Position numbers and translations under genes: made by a program. The notes under the pieces were generated by a model that saw only the letters and a list, made by a program, of their open reading frames with translations, was not told the DNA's origin and made no database searches. A stretch of DNA of 63,600 bases from Euryarchaeota archaeon UBA486 (lineage in GTDB: Archaea; Thermoplasmatota; Poseidoniia; Poseidoniales; Poseidoniaceae). Below are positions 27,950 to 36,615 of the stretch, one piece after another. Each line of letters begins with the position of its first letter. Position 1 is the stretch's first letter. The stretch lies in NCBI GenBank assembly GCA_002497765.1, contig DAET01000045.1, forward strand, positions 36,326 through 99,925. The letters are read 5' to 3'.

Positions 27950-27963
27950 TCTCCACATGGAGA
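27950..27963. terminator. Possible hairpin between convergent genes
   Basis: TCTCC-ACAT-GGAGA forms a five-pair stem with a four-base loop in the 35-base gap between the ferritin-like gene and the convergent permease gene. There is no T-run, so termination activity is uncertain. Confidence 0.25.
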
Positions 27964-27969
27964 ACAGCA

Positions 27970-29367
27970 TCAGTTGTCGTCGTTGACTTCACTTCCGTCT
28001 CGGCTAAGGAAGGCATTCAGGGGTGTGGTGCCTTCTCGGGGCTTGACATTTCGTTGCCCGTAGGCATACCATGCGATGAGGCCAAGGAGGATGGCTCCGC
28101 CCCCGCCAAACAGGGCTTTCTTCCCCATCAACACCAGCATGAAGATGCCCGCTACGGTGCCGTAGATTTGAGGCAGCGGGTACAAAGGAGACCGGTAGGG
28201 AGGATTCCATTCGTGCTTTGGAGCCGCACCACGGAGCACGACGACCGTCAGATTCAGGACGATGAACACCATGAGAATGAACCCAGAAGCCAATTCTGCG
28301 ATGACGTGAACGTCGAATGAATAGATGGAGATGGCCATCAGCAGACCGGTGAGCAAAATGGGCCAGTGCGGTGTCTTGTATCGCTCGTTGAGTTCACCGA
28401 GAGGGGCTGGGAGCACGCCGTCCTTGGCCATGGCGTAGAGGAAGCGCGACGATGACAGGACACCGGCAAGGGCCATGGAGGCCATGGCGATGATGGCAAC
28501 CAACGAGGCGATCAGCACCACGGTGGTGCCTGCAACCGAGTCGGCAAAGACCGAGATGGGGTTTTCGACGGCATGCGGCGGGGTTCCGGTCATGAAAGCA
28601 CCGGGGTCCATCACAGCGGCCATGATGTAGGCCACGATGGCGTAGAGAAGGGTGGCGATCACAAGGGACTGGATCATCCCTCTCGGGAGGTTCGTTTCTG
28701 GGTCCAGGACTTCGCCACCGATGGCGCCGACTTTGATGGCTCCGGAAAAGGCGACGAACACGAGGGCGGCTGCCGTCCCCATGCTCAAAGTGACGGGTTG
28801 GAAATTTTCGACGGGTCGGCCAAGGTCCAGGTCAGAGGAGAACAAGGCCATGATGCACAACACGACGACCATGGCCATGGCACCCGTTACGATGGGGATT
28901 TGCACTTTTTTGATGGCCTTTACACCGGTCAGGTTCACGAGAAGAATGAACGCAAGAAGCACCATTGCAATGGCATTCGCGTTGACGTTATCAATGCCGT
29001 AATGGTCGGTGACCACTTTCATGTAGGCTGCGAATCCGACGAGGGCGAAGGCAGACTTCAACATAAACGAGGCAAACAAACCCAAGCCGCTGATGGTGCC
29101 AACGAGGTAGCCATAGGTGCGTTCTGCGTAGACATAGAATCCTCCGGATTGCGGCATGGCACTGGCCAATTCAGCCTTCGAGTAGGCGCTGGCGATCACC
29201 ACGCTGCCGGCCAAGATGAAGGCGAACCACATCCCGGGCCCCACCACTTCGTGGGCGAAAGCAGGGAGGAGGAAAATGCCCGATCCCAACATCGACGACA
29301 GTGAAAGAATCACGAGTGTTTTCAGACCGATGGTGCGGGCCATCTCAACTGCTTTCTCAGCGCCCAT
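27970..29367 (-). CDS. Amino acid permease (APC superfamily)
   Basis: A 465-residue transporter with about twelve hydrophobic helices. Helix 1 has the APC signature SSMLGSGIFLLPAFA, the broken GSGIF helix that binds the substrate backbone. The helix 2-3 region AELASAMPQSGGFYVYAERTYG is also characteristic (PxSGGxYxY). It imports amino acids or related amines by proton or sodium coupling, or by exchange. It lies 106 bases downstream of the dioxygenase/RidA fusion gene on the same strand, so it could supply an amino-acid-derived substrate to that cluster, but this is inferred from position alone. No soluble regulatory domain is present. Confidence 0.88.
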   Translation of the reverse strand: MGAEKAVEMARTIGLKTLVILSLSSMLGSGIFLLPAFAHEVVGPGMWFAFILAGSVVIASAYSKAELASAMPQSGGFYVYAERTYGYLVGTISGLGLFASFMLKSAFALVGFAAYMKVVTDHYGIDNVNANAIAMVLLAFILLVNLTGVKAIKKVQIPIVTGAMAMVVVLCIMALFSSDLDLGRPVENFQPVTLSMGTAAALVFVAFSGAIKVGAIGGEVLDPETNLPRGMIQSLVIATLLYAIVAYIMAAVMDPGAFMTGTPPHAVENPISVFADSVAGTTVVLIASLVAIIAMASMALAGVLSSSRFLYAMAKDGVLPAPLGELNERYKTPHWPILLTGLLMAISIYSFDVHVIAELASGFILMVFIVLNLTVVVLRGAAPKHEWNPPYRSPLYPLPQIYGTVAGIFMLVLMGKKALFGGGGAILLGLIAWYAYGQRNVKPREGTTPLNAFLSRDGSEVNDDN

Positions 29368-29473
29368 ACAAATTCCCCGAATTCTGGTAAGCCTTGGGCT
29401 TGTATCACCTCGTATGGGAAGCCTGTCCTTGAACTCTTGTCCGATTACGGCCGAGGTTCGCCGGATTCCGGAA

Positions 29474-30928
29474 CTATTCTCCCAAATGCACGATGACCTT
29501 CATCTCGACGGCAATGGGCGTCGGAAGGGCATCGATGGCCAGGGTGGTTCGCGTGGGACCCACCAGCCCCAACGTCTCGGCCCACACCTCGTTGTAACCG
29601 GCGAAGTCGCGCTTCATATCCACGAGGAAGGTCGTTACATCAACGACCTGGTCAAACCGGGCACCGGCCTCCTCAACGATTCGTCGAACGTTTTCGACCA
29701 CGGCGTGGGTCTGTGCTCTGATGTCGTAGTCGAGCGGCTCCCCGTTCTCATCATGAATCGGTCCCCCTGGAATCGAGTTGGTGCCGGGTTGACGAGGCCC
29801 AACGCCTGAGAGGTAGAGCATGTCGCCGACTCGCCGAGCGTGAGGGTAGGCGCCCACCGGCTTGGGAGCCGCCGTTGTGTTGACCGAACCCTCGGCTTCA
29901 GTGGGGTCCCAAAGAGCCGGTCCGTTGGCCTCGGGGGTGGAGCGTTCCGAGGTTCCAGCTCCGCCGTCGGCGATTTCAGAGGCCGCCTGTTCGATGTTCT
30001 CATCGGTTTCCGTGCCGGTGTCCAAGACCCCACGCTCACCGTGGAAGTATTCGACATCGTCTTCGTCGTATTCTTTGTCGCCAACACCCGTGGATGTGGG
30101 GTCGACGTGGACCACAGCACCGCCTGCTCCGTGAATGGCCTCGTAGGCCAGGATCTTGCCGGTCAGGTCGTTGCGGTTTCCGTTCATCGCTGAGAGCCAC
30201 CACATGGGCTTGAAAGCCACGACTTTTTGGACGCGAATTTGCTGGTGAATCGTTCGAGACAACTGCCCAACGTCTTCGAGGCGGCCTTCTTCGAGGAATT
30301 CCAGAATCTTGCGGTTCCATTCGTCGTCCTTGAGCGAGTGGATTTTGTCATCGGCGGGTTCGATGAAATCCGTGAACATGCGGTTGGAGAGCGACATGGC
30401 CGTGATGGCGACGGCTCGCCGACCTTGGGATTTGATCACATCCAAGCATGATTTCGCCAGGACGGTGGTTTCACTTCGGTTGGCGTACATGTTGGAGGAC
30501 ACGATGACGGCAGGGATGGAATTGTCCGGGTTGAGCAGCGTCAATGCGACGACGGAGCCGACATCGATGGGGAAGCCCTTGTAGTTGACACACCGGCTTT
30601 GAAGTCCTCGGTTTCGGTTGGCGTCGTCCCACGCATGGGCAAATTCAGCGTCGATGTTGAAGGAATAGGGAATGGAGCCCAAATCGTGGAAGTCGTGGTC
30701 GACCATCACCCACTCGGGGTTGGGGTCGGCTTGGATTTGATGGCCGATGATGGAGGGCCACGTTGTAGAGTAGATGATGAGCAAATCCGCTTCAAGGTCG
30801 CGAATGGTTTGTGCAGCCTCGTCGTAGGCATTGCGCAGCGCTCGCCAACCGGGGTTCATGTCCGGGGCAAGCACCGTGTGCGGATGAACAGGGACCACGA
30901 ACGAGGCTACCACGCCACCTTCGCTCAT
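29474..30928 (-). CDS. Fusion: non-catalytic LigB-type dioxygenase alpha subunit plus RidA/aminomuconate deaminase domain
   Basis: A 484-residue two-domain protein. Residues 1-280 align with the structural alpha subunit of 2-aminophenol 1,6-dioxygenase (CVNYKGFPIDVGSVVALTLL). Metal and catalytic positions seen in the neighbouring beta subunit are replaced: Thr56 for His, Asn182 in SLSNRMF for His, and Lys240 for Glu. An acidic linker (about 285-355) leads to a RidA/YjgF domain (356-484) with PRQPGTNSIPGG and GPTRTTLAIDALP, keeping the imine-binding Arg460. In characterised pathways a separate RidA enzyme (AmnD) deaminates 2-aminomuconate. The start codon overlaps the stop of the beta-subunit gene (ATGA). 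Fusion would place deaminase next to ring-cleavage. Confidence 0.88.
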   Translation of the reverse strand: MSEGGVVASFVVPVHPHTVLAPDMNPGWRALRNAYDEAAQTIRDLEADLLIIYSTTWPSIIGHQIQADPNPEWVMVDHDFHDLGSIPYSFNIDAEFAHAWDDANRNRGLQSRCVNYKGFPIDVGSVVALTLLNPDNSIPAVIVSSNMYANRSETTVLAKSCLDVIKSQGRRAVAITAMSLSNRMFTDFIEPADDKIHSLKDDEWNRKILEFLEEGRLEDVGQLSRTIHQQIRVQKVVAFKPMWWLSAMNGNRNDLTGKILAYEAIHGAGGAVVHVDPTSTGVGDKEYDEDDVEYFHGERGVLDTGTETDENIEQAASEIADGGAGTSERSTPEANGPALWDPTEAEGSVNTTAAPKPVGAYPHARRVGDMLYLSGVGPRQPGTNSIPGGPIHDENGEPLDYDIRAQTHAVVENVRRIVEEAGARFDQVVDVTTFLVDMKRDFAGYNEVWAETLGLVGPTRTTLAIDALPTPIAVEMKVIVHLGE

Positions 30929-31899
30929 GCCTGTTCCTCCTCATGTGCATAGCAGGGCCATTCAACCACCGCATTTCCAGTCCCGATGATGGTGCCGTAG
31001 CCGTGCAGAATAGCAGGGTAGTCGGGCACGTCAAGGGTGGACAGCAACCAAGAAAGTCCGCCTCCATCACTTTCTGCGATGGCTTGTTCGGTGAACTCGG
31101 GCATTTCATCGAGAATGCGTTGCGCCTGTCCGCTCCGCATGTAGTCGATCATCCGCATGTCCCACAAATGCATGGCATGGCTCGTAATGTGCTCTTTGCT
31201 CATGTCTTCAGGCATTTCGGATTCGGTCGTGAAGTGTCGGTGCGAAAGCGAATTGCTGGCCAAAACGACCACCTTTTTCCCCGAGGCTTCGATAGCCCGT
31301 CGGGTCACTTTTCCAAGTTCCATCATGATTTCTTGCATGACTTCCACGGAGTAGTAGGCCGTGGAGCGATTGCTGGAAATGACCACCAGCGGTTTGTCCC
31401 AATCAGGGTTGAACAAGTGGCCGGTCGTGATCGTGCCGTAATCAACACGAAAATCCGGGTTTTCCATCATCTTCACGGGAAGGCCGGCGGCTTCGGCTTC
31501 GTCATGGATGGCTTTGGCGAGGTCAACATCCACGTTCATGTCGTAATGGTAGCGGAAGAGGTTCGGGAAGATGGGGTCGACGGAAAGGCCCTCAAAATGA
31601 GGCAAGCCAAGGAAGTGGGTTCCGACATAGGTTTGCCAGTGGGGTGAGAGCAACACGATGGCATCGTAGTCCTTGTCGGCCAGCGAGGCTCGAAGCCGTT
31701 CGTAGCCCCAGCGGAGTTGCTCCCAACCGCCTTCGGCCACCGGTTCGTTTTGGGGCGGGTTTTCTGCGTACACCAAGTGGGGTGGGTGGGGAGCGATGCA
31801 ACCAGCCACGATGCGACCTTTGCCCATGGCCCAATGCAGGGCGGCGAGGTTTAATTCATCATCGGCACCTTTCGTCCGTTTCGGGGGACGAGGGGTCAT
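30925..31899 (-). CDS. Extradiol ring-cleavage dioxygenase catalytic (beta) subunit, 2-aminophenol 1,6-dioxygenase-like
   Basis: A 324-residue class III (LigB-type) extradiol dioxygenase. The active-site positions are intact: His38/His41 in APHPPHLVY, His87 in SPHWQTY, His220/His222 in SLSHRHF and Glu276 in AESDGGG. Long stretches such as VDPIFPNLFRY, NPDFRVDYGTITT, EDMSKEH and GYGTIIGTGNAVVEW match 2-aminophenol 1,6-dioxygenase beta chains. The enzyme uses Fe(II) and O2 to open an aromatic ring next to its hydroxyl/amino pair. An upstream ATG at 31926 would start one base from the divergent membrane gene's start, so I prefer the ATG at 31899. The alpha-RidA fusion follows with a four-base overlap; together they should form an alpha2beta2-like enzyme. 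The exact substrate is not deducible. Confidence 0.9.
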   Translation of the reverse strand: MTPRPPKRTKGADDELNLAALHWAMGKGRIVAGCIAPHPPHLVYAENPPQNEPVAEGGWEQLRWGYERLRASLADKDYDAIVLLSPHWQTYVGTHFLGLPHFEGLSVDPIFPNLFRYHYDMNVDVDLAKAIHDEAEAAGLPVKMMENPDFRVDYGTITTGHLFNPDWDKPLVVISSNRSTAYYSVEVMQEIMMELGKVTRRAIEASGKKVVVLASNSLSHRHFTTESEMPEDMSKEHITSHAMHLWDMRMIDYMRSGQAQRILDEMPEFTEQAIAESDGGGLSWLLSTLDVPDYPAILHGYGTIIGTGNAVVEWPCYAHEEEQA

Positions 31900-31924
31900 A
31901 AACGACCTGCGGTGAGGTAGACCC

Positions 31925-32416
31925 ATGGAGGCGTCCGCCGAGGAAACAACGTCCCTTCAGGTGGAGGCCCTGCCTCCCCGTTCGGCGACCTGGCGGGAGA
32001 CCTTTGACAACGTGATGGCGCCCACTGCTTTTGGCATGGGCGCAGGTGCGTTGTGGGAAGCCCTCGCCATGCCCCACCTTTCCTACGGCTTGCCGAACCC
32101 ACCGCAAGGCGGATTGCTCCTCATGCTGTTGTTCGCTCCACTGCTTCATCGTCTGCTAACCAATCACCCGCAGAGCCGCTGGAAAGAGTATCTCGGTGGT
32201 GCTACGGCGCTCGCCTTCCCGTTGCTGCTGATTTGGTCGACCGGATTTGGTGGCTTTGTGTGCGGTGGCTATGTCACCGTGGTGGTGTGGATTTGGGTCA
32301 GCACGTCGTGGTGGCGTTTCCATCTCCCGCCGTTTCGGTTGGCCATCTGGCACACCATGGGCGTCAACATCGGCGCTCTCGGTGGGTCGCTGCTCTACTT
32401 CAGCATGATGGCTTGA
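31925..32416 (+). CDS. Multi-pass membrane protein, unknown function
   Basis: A 163-residue protein with about four hydrophobic helices (near residues 38-55, 62-78, 92-125 and 140-162) and a short acidic N-terminus. No family is recognised. It is the only plus-strand gene between 27.9 and 40.5 kb and splits the dioxygenase pair from the rest of the cluster. Its stop is back to back with the panB stop (shared TGATCA). With the short spacer to the divergent dioxygenase gene, the promoters of both must overlap coding sequence. It could be a transporter subunit for the aromatic substrate, but nothing shows this. Confidence 0.7.
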   Translation: MEASAEETTSLQVEALPPRSATWRETFDNVMAPTAFGMGAGALWEALAMPHLSYGLPNPPQGGLLLMLLFAPLLHRLLTNHPQSRWKEYLGGATALAFPLLLIWSTGFGGFVCGGYVTVVVWIWVSTSWWRFHLPPFRLAIWHTMGVNIGALGGSLLYFSMMA

Positions 32417-33238
32417 TCACGACGTGTACGATTCCTCGTCGTTGGGGAAGTCACCCGAGCGCACGTCGCTGCAGTAGGACTTGATGGCACCATCGATCTC
32501 TTCGGCGAGGTTGAGGTAGCGGCGCAGGAAACGGGGCGAGAAGTCCATGGTGATGCCCAAGAGGTCGTGAAGGACGAGCACCTGACCGTCAACATCCGGT
32601 CCCGCTCCGATGCCGATGGTGGGAATACTGAGAGCCTCGGATACTCGCTTGGCGAGTTCCCGTGGAATTTTTTCAAGCACGATGGCGAAGCAGCCCGCTT
32701 CCTCGAGAACTTTCGCATCGGCGATGAGCTTCTCAGCCTCCTCGTCCTCCTTGGCCCGAACAGAGTAGGTGCCGAATTTGTAGATGGATTGTGGCGTCAG
32801 ACCCAAGTGCCCCATGACAGGGATGCCTGCGGTCAAAATGCGCTGAATCGACTCAACGATTTCGGCGCCGCCTTCCAGTTTGACGGCGTGGCCGCTGGAT
32901 TCCTTCATGATTCGAATGGCCGACTCAAGCGCTTGGCGTGAGTTCCCCTGGTAGGTTCCAAACGGCATGTCAACCACGAGAAGGGCGCGGTCAACAGCTC
33001 GCTCAACGCACTGAGCGTGGTAAATCATGTGGTCCAAGGTCATCGGGACGGTGGTGACCTGACCGGCCATCACGTTGGAGGCGGAATCGCCCACGAGGAT
33101 GACATCGACACCGGCTTGATCGACCAGGCGGGCAAGGGAGTAGTCGTAAGCGGTGAGCATGGTGATTTTTTCACCTGCTCGCTTCATTTCCTGAAGCGTG
33201 TGAGTGGTGACTTTCCGTGCTTCACTGTAGACGGACAT
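32417..33238 (-). CDS. panB: 3-methyl-2-oxobutanoate hydroxymethyltransferase
   Basis: A 273-residue PanB, which transfers a hydroxymethyl group from methylene-THF to 2-oxoisovalerate to form ketopantoate for pantothenate and CoA. The TIM-barrel family motifs are clear: ITMLTAYDYSLARLVDQAG, VILVGDSASNVMAGQ, GIPVMGHLGLTPQS, VLEKIPRELAK with the catalytic Glu, and IPTIGIGAGPDVDGQVLVLHD. I used the ATG of MSVYSEARKVTTHTLQEM; an extension to 33295 would overlap the upstream gene. It is the last gene of the long minus-strand run that starts at 40438. CoA supply may be its only link to the catabolic genes. Confidence 0.96.
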   Translation of the reverse strand: MSVYSEARKVTTHTLQEMKRAGEKITMLTAYDYSLARLVDQAGVDVILVGDSASNVMAGQVTTVPMTLDHMIYHAQCVERAVDRALLVVDMPFGTYQGNSRQALESAIRIMKESSGHAVKLEGGAEIVESIQRILTAGIPVMGHLGLTPQSIYKFGTYSVRAKEDEEAEKLIADAKVLEEAGCFAIVLEKIPRELAKRVSEALSIPTIGIGAGPDVDGQVLVLHDLLGITMDFSPRFLRRYLNLAEEIDGAIKSYCSDVRSGDFPNDEESYTS

Positions 33239-33281
33239 GCATCTTCCACCGCCCTCGGTGTTTTGAACGCGTCGCCTGCGG

Positions 33282-34010
33282 TCATTCTTCTTCATTGGCG
33301 AACCCGTGAACGTGGTTTCTCAGTTCATGGATGGCTTCACCTGCCGTGGAACAAGCGAGCAGTTGCTGCCGCGCTTCCAAATCGTTGAGGCACAGGGCTG
33401 CGATGTTGTAAATGGAGCCCTTCTCAGCGTTGATTTGCTCCTCACAGATGGAGGTCACCCACTGATTCAAGATGGCGGCATCCACGTTCAAGCCACGACC
33501 TGCTCGCACAACCACATTGCGGGTCAATGTACGGAGGAAGGCTTGGTCCCCCTCGTCAAGTTCTCCTGTTTCGTCGAGGTAGCGCACTTTGGCTGAGATG
33601 TAGAGTCGGCTGTGTTCTGCGTCGTCGGGAAGGTGTTCGAGGAGCGTTTCAATGTCGGGCGCCACTCCGTCCTCGATGAGGCTCGCCATGGAGGGGTCGG
33701 AAAACGGCGGCAATGCTGGTTCAATGATCTCCTCAACGAAAAAACGGCGGCCGCCGGTGATGGTGATGAAATGGTTGACGCCTCGTGTTTCGTGCGTCTG
33801 TATAATCGCTTCACATCCGTGTCGACGTGGACCGTCCCAACCGTTGGTCGGCTCGAACGGGTCGTTCATCACCAGGCCGAAGGGGCGCTCGTCGAGGATG
33901 CAGCTGTCGAGCATTTGGCGGTAGCGTGGCTCAAACACACGCAACTCTTGGTGTTCGCCAGGAAACAGCACCATGGGCAGGACGAAGAGCGGCAGCGGTT
34001 CTTCGTCCAT
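33282..34010 (-). CDS. Stand-alone LON substrate-binding domain protein
   Basis: A 242-residue protein opening with PLFVLPMVLFPGEHQELRVF and EPRYRQMLDSCI, the signature of the Lon N-terminal (LAN/PUA-like) domain found in Lon proteases and cereblon. There is no ATPase or protease domain, and the C-terminal half is helical. Single-domain LON proteins occur widely in bacteria, with no agreed function; substrate or adaptor recognition is the usual guess. It lies between the aldehyde dehydrogenase gene (38 bases upstream) and panB (43 bases downstream), so it belongs to the same transcript. The membrane LonB at 53665 lacks this domain, so an adaptor role there is conceivable but unproven. Confidence 0.85.
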   Translation of the reverse strand: MDEEPLPLFVLPMVLFPGEHQELRVFEPRYRQMLDSCILDERPFGLVMNDPFEPTNGWDGPRRHGCEAIIQTHETRGVNHFITITGGRRFFVEEIIEPALPPFSDPSMASLIEDGVAPDIETLLEHLPDDAEHSRLYISAKVRYLDETGELDEGDQAFLRTLTRNVVVRAGRGLNVDAAILNQWVTSICEEQINAEKGSIYNIAALCLNDLEARQQLLACSTAGEAIHELRNHVHGFANEEE

Positions 34011-34048
34011 GCCTTCAGGTCTTCAGGGAAGCATTTGAACATGTGTTC

Positions 34049-35500
34049 TCAGGGTTGCTGAACACAAATGTTGGTCAATTCCGAAAAGAAATTCACCGAC
34101 CATGCGCCACCTTCTCGGCCAACACCGGATTGCTTGACACCGCCGAAGGGCGTTCGCAGGTCTCGGTTGAGCCAGGTGTTCACCCAAACAATGCCGGTGT
34201 CAAGTCGCTGAGCGAAGCGATGACCCCGCTCGGTGTCCGCCGTCCAGACTGAACCTGCCAGCCCGTATTCTGTAGCGTTGGCCATCTCAACGGCTTCGTC
34301 CTCGGTGTGAAAGGCATGAAGCGTGACCACCGGCCCGAAAATTTCCTCGGTGGCCGTGCGAGAGGTGTGGCTCAAGCCTTCGATCACGGTTGGTCGCAAA
34401 AAAGCGCCTTGTTGAGAAACGCCCTCAACGGGGGCATCGCCCGAGGTCCCACCGGTGAGGACTCGCCCGCCCTCCTCGACAGCCAGTCGGATGTACGACT
34501 CCACCTTGCCTCGATGGTCGTGAGAAATCACCGAGCCCATGCTGGTCTGTTCTTCGCTCGGGTCGCCCACCGTGATGCTTTCGACGGCTTCGGTAAATTT
34601 CGATTTGAACAATTCGTAGATGGAGGCGTCCACTAAAATTCGTGAACCACAAAGACACACTTGGCCCGAATTGGTGAACGATGCACGCACCAGACCGGCC
34701 ATGATCTCGTCAAGCGGCGCATCGTCCAACACGACGGTCGCATTCTTGCCTCCCAATTCAAGGGAGAGCTTCTTGAACATGGGGGCGGCGGTGGCGGCGA
34801 CGATTTTCCCTGTGGCCGTGCCACCGGTGAACGAAACACCGCGAATGTCGGGATGTTCGACGATGGCCTGGCCGACGTCTGGTCCAAGGCCGTGGACGAG
34901 GTTGAACACCCCGCTGGGGAAACCAATGCGCTCCATCACCACGGCAAGGTGGTTGGCCGTCAGGGGGGTGAGTTCCGAGGGTTTCGCCACGATGGTGTTG
35001 CCCATCAGCAAGGCCGGGGCCACTTTCCACGAGAGCAGGTAGAGCGGAAGGTTCCATGGCGTGATGAGACCGACGCAGCCGATGGGTGAGCGATGAAGGT
35101 GATTGATGGCGCCGTGGTCGGTGAAGGTCGGGTCACTGTGCTGTGCCCCGAATTCAGCAAAGAAGCGAAAATTGGACACCGACCGAGCCGCATCAACTCG
35201 CCGTGCGAGGGCGATGGGTTTGCCCGTGTCCTTGCTCTCAAGTTGAGCGACGGTTTCACGGTCATCTTCCAGTGCATCGGCGATTCGGTGCAACCATGCG
35301 ATGCGCTCATCCATGGTGGTGGCGGCCCAAGCAGGGGCTGCTCGGAGGGCGGCCGCCGTCGCTGCCTCGACGTCGTCTGAGGATGATTTGGGCAGGGTGG
35401 TGATGACCTCGCCCGTGGCTGGATTCACCGTGTTGAGGGTGGTTCCGTTCTGGGCGGGAACGAAGGCGCCGTCAATGAAATTGAGCACCGGGTCCATCAT
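34049..35500 (-). CDS. Aldehyde dehydrogenase, 2-aminomuconate-/hydroxymuconate-semialdehyde type
   Basis: A 483-residue NAD(P)-dependent aldehyde dehydrogenase with intact catalytic residues: Asn150 in TPWNLPLYLLSWK, Glu248 in LELGGK and Cys282 in NSGQVCLCGSR. Inside the superfamily it resembles the ALDH8A1/AmnC/XylG group, judged from TPWNLPLYLLSWKVAPAL and from the C-terminal VNTWLNRDLRTPFGGVKQSG followed by VGREGGAWSVNFFSELTNIC. Those enzymes oxidise the semialdehyde produced by extradiol ring cleavage, the very product expected from the dioxygenase encoded about 2 kb downstream. The ATG at 35500 overlaps the stop of the asparaginase-like gene, so translation is coupled. Exact substrate remains inferred. 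Confidence 0.9.
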   Translation of the reverse strand: MMDPVLNFIDGAFVPAQNGTTLNTVNPATGEVITTLPKSSSDDVEAATAAALRAAPAWAATTMDERIAWLHRIADALEDDRETVAQLESKDTGKPIALARRVDAARSVSNFRFFAEFGAQHSDPTFTDHGAINHLHRSPIGCVGLITPWNLPLYLLSWKVAPALLMGNTIVAKPSELTPLTANHLAVVMERIGFPSGVFNLVHGLGPDVGQAIVEHPDIRGVSFTGGTATGKIVAATAAPMFKKLSLELGGKNATVVLDDAPLDEIMAGLVRASFTNSGQVCLCGSRILVDASIYELFKSKFTEAVESITVGDPSEEQTSMGSVISHDHRGKVESYIRLAVEEGGRVLTGGTSGDAPVEGVSQQGAFLRPTVIEGLSHTSRTATEEIFGPVVTLHAFHTEDEAVEMANATEYGLAGSVWTADTERGHRFAQRLDTGIVWVNTWLNRDLRTPFGGVKQSGVGREGGAWSVNFFSELTNICVQQP

Positions 35501-36615
35501 ATCACGTCCGGCTCGTAATTCCAGCGGTCTTGGTCGGGGTCCCACTCGTCCCATGTCGGCACGGTTTCGAGGACGTCAACGTAGTGTTCGGGCACAATGC
35601 CCGGCACGATGAAGGCTTTCTGCCGATGCAGCGGGTAGGGGTTTCGAAGGTTGATGCCCAGTACCCCCAGCAGGGCGCGGGCGACGTACCACGTGGCTTG
35701 GGAGTTCCAACCGTGGGCGATTTTCACCACAATGCCGAGTCCTTTGGGGAAGTCGGGATGTTCGATGGCCATGCCGAGTAGGCCGTCTGCGCCTTCCTTG
35801 GCAATCACCGTTCCTTCGCCGGCCTTCAAAATTGTGGAATCCAGCCGGTTGAAGCCGCCCACCAGGTCAGGGTGCCGGACCATCGCTTCCCAAATCCAGT
35901 CTTCGTCTTTGTCCCGCACAAGTCCGGCGTAAATCTGTGCCAGTTCAGCCACGGTGTTGGACACGGTGGGCAGGCCGCACCCGTCCTTAGCGATGCGGAG
36001 CGGCGACCAATCCTCACCGAGGTAGGTGCGCAACTGCTCCATGTAGGCGTGGAACACTTCGTGGTTGGGGAGGGTGTAGCCAGCACGATTCCAGCCCTTC
36101 TTCCGGCATCCACGGAGAATGGCGGCGTGTTCCCCAGAACACGTGTGGAACCAACGGCGAGGGCGGCGAACTTGACGACCAAACTGAATCAGCGGAACAT
36201 CCAGCGGCGTGAGCATGAGCGGCCACTCGGGTTCGGAGAGAAGGGATTGCGCCGCAGCGACGTGCTCGGTGTCACCGTTGTGGGAGGCCACGGCAATCGC
36301 TTTCTGTTCCCACGAACAATCCTCGAGTTCCTCGGTGAAAGCTTTGAGCATGAAGGGTTTCATCATCGAGCGGCCATAACACAACACGTTACCGCCAAAG
36401 GAATGGATGACTTCGTCGCCGTGAGCCCATGCCACTGCACCATGAATGGTGGTCTCTGAGACGCCGTTTCTTCGGTAGTCCACCAGCGGTTCCCACGCCA
36501 CTTCACGCCCGGTGGGAATCCCTTCGACTTGCTCGCCCAAGGGGGAGTCTGGGTACATCGCCGAACCCGGTTTGCCGGGCTGAACCGCCGAATACGTGTC
36601 GTGATGGATGCTCAT
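35497..36615 (-). CDS. L-asparaginase II family (Rhizobium etli type) amidohydrolase
   Basis: A 372-residue member of the asparaginase II family with the serine beta-lactamase-like S-x-x-K pair in GRSMMKPF (Ser83, Lys86), plus VASHNGDTEH, the CSG segment HTCSGEHAAIL (Cys159) and AKDGCGLPTV. In the R. etli enzyme the equivalent segment is CSGKH and that lysine helps bind zinc; here the position is Glu162. The enzyme may therefore act on another amide. It starts directly after the flavin monooxygenase stop (36616) and overlaps the aldehyde dehydrogenase start, which puts it in the middle of the predicted aromatic catabolic transcript. Release of ammonia from an amide is the inferred chemistry. 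Confidence 0.87.
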   Translation of the reverse strand: MSIHHDTYSAVQPGKPGSAMYPDSPLGEQVEGIPTGREVAWEPLVDYRRNGVSETTIHGAVAWAHGDEVIHSFGGNVLCYGRSMMKPFMLKAFTEELEDCSWEQKAIAVASHNGDTEHVAAAQSLLSEPEWPLMLTPLDVPLIQFGRQVRRPRRWFHTCSGEHAAILRGCRKKGWNRAGYTLPNHEVFHAYMEQLRTYLGEDWSPLRIAKDGCGLPTVSNTVAELAQIYAGLVRDKDEDWIWEAMVRHPDLVGGFNRLDSTILKAGEGTVIAKEGADGLLGMAIEHPDFPKGLGIVVKIAHGWNSQATWYVARALLGVLGINLRNPYPLHRQKAFIVPGIVPEHYVDVLETVPTWDEWDPDQDRWNYEPDVI

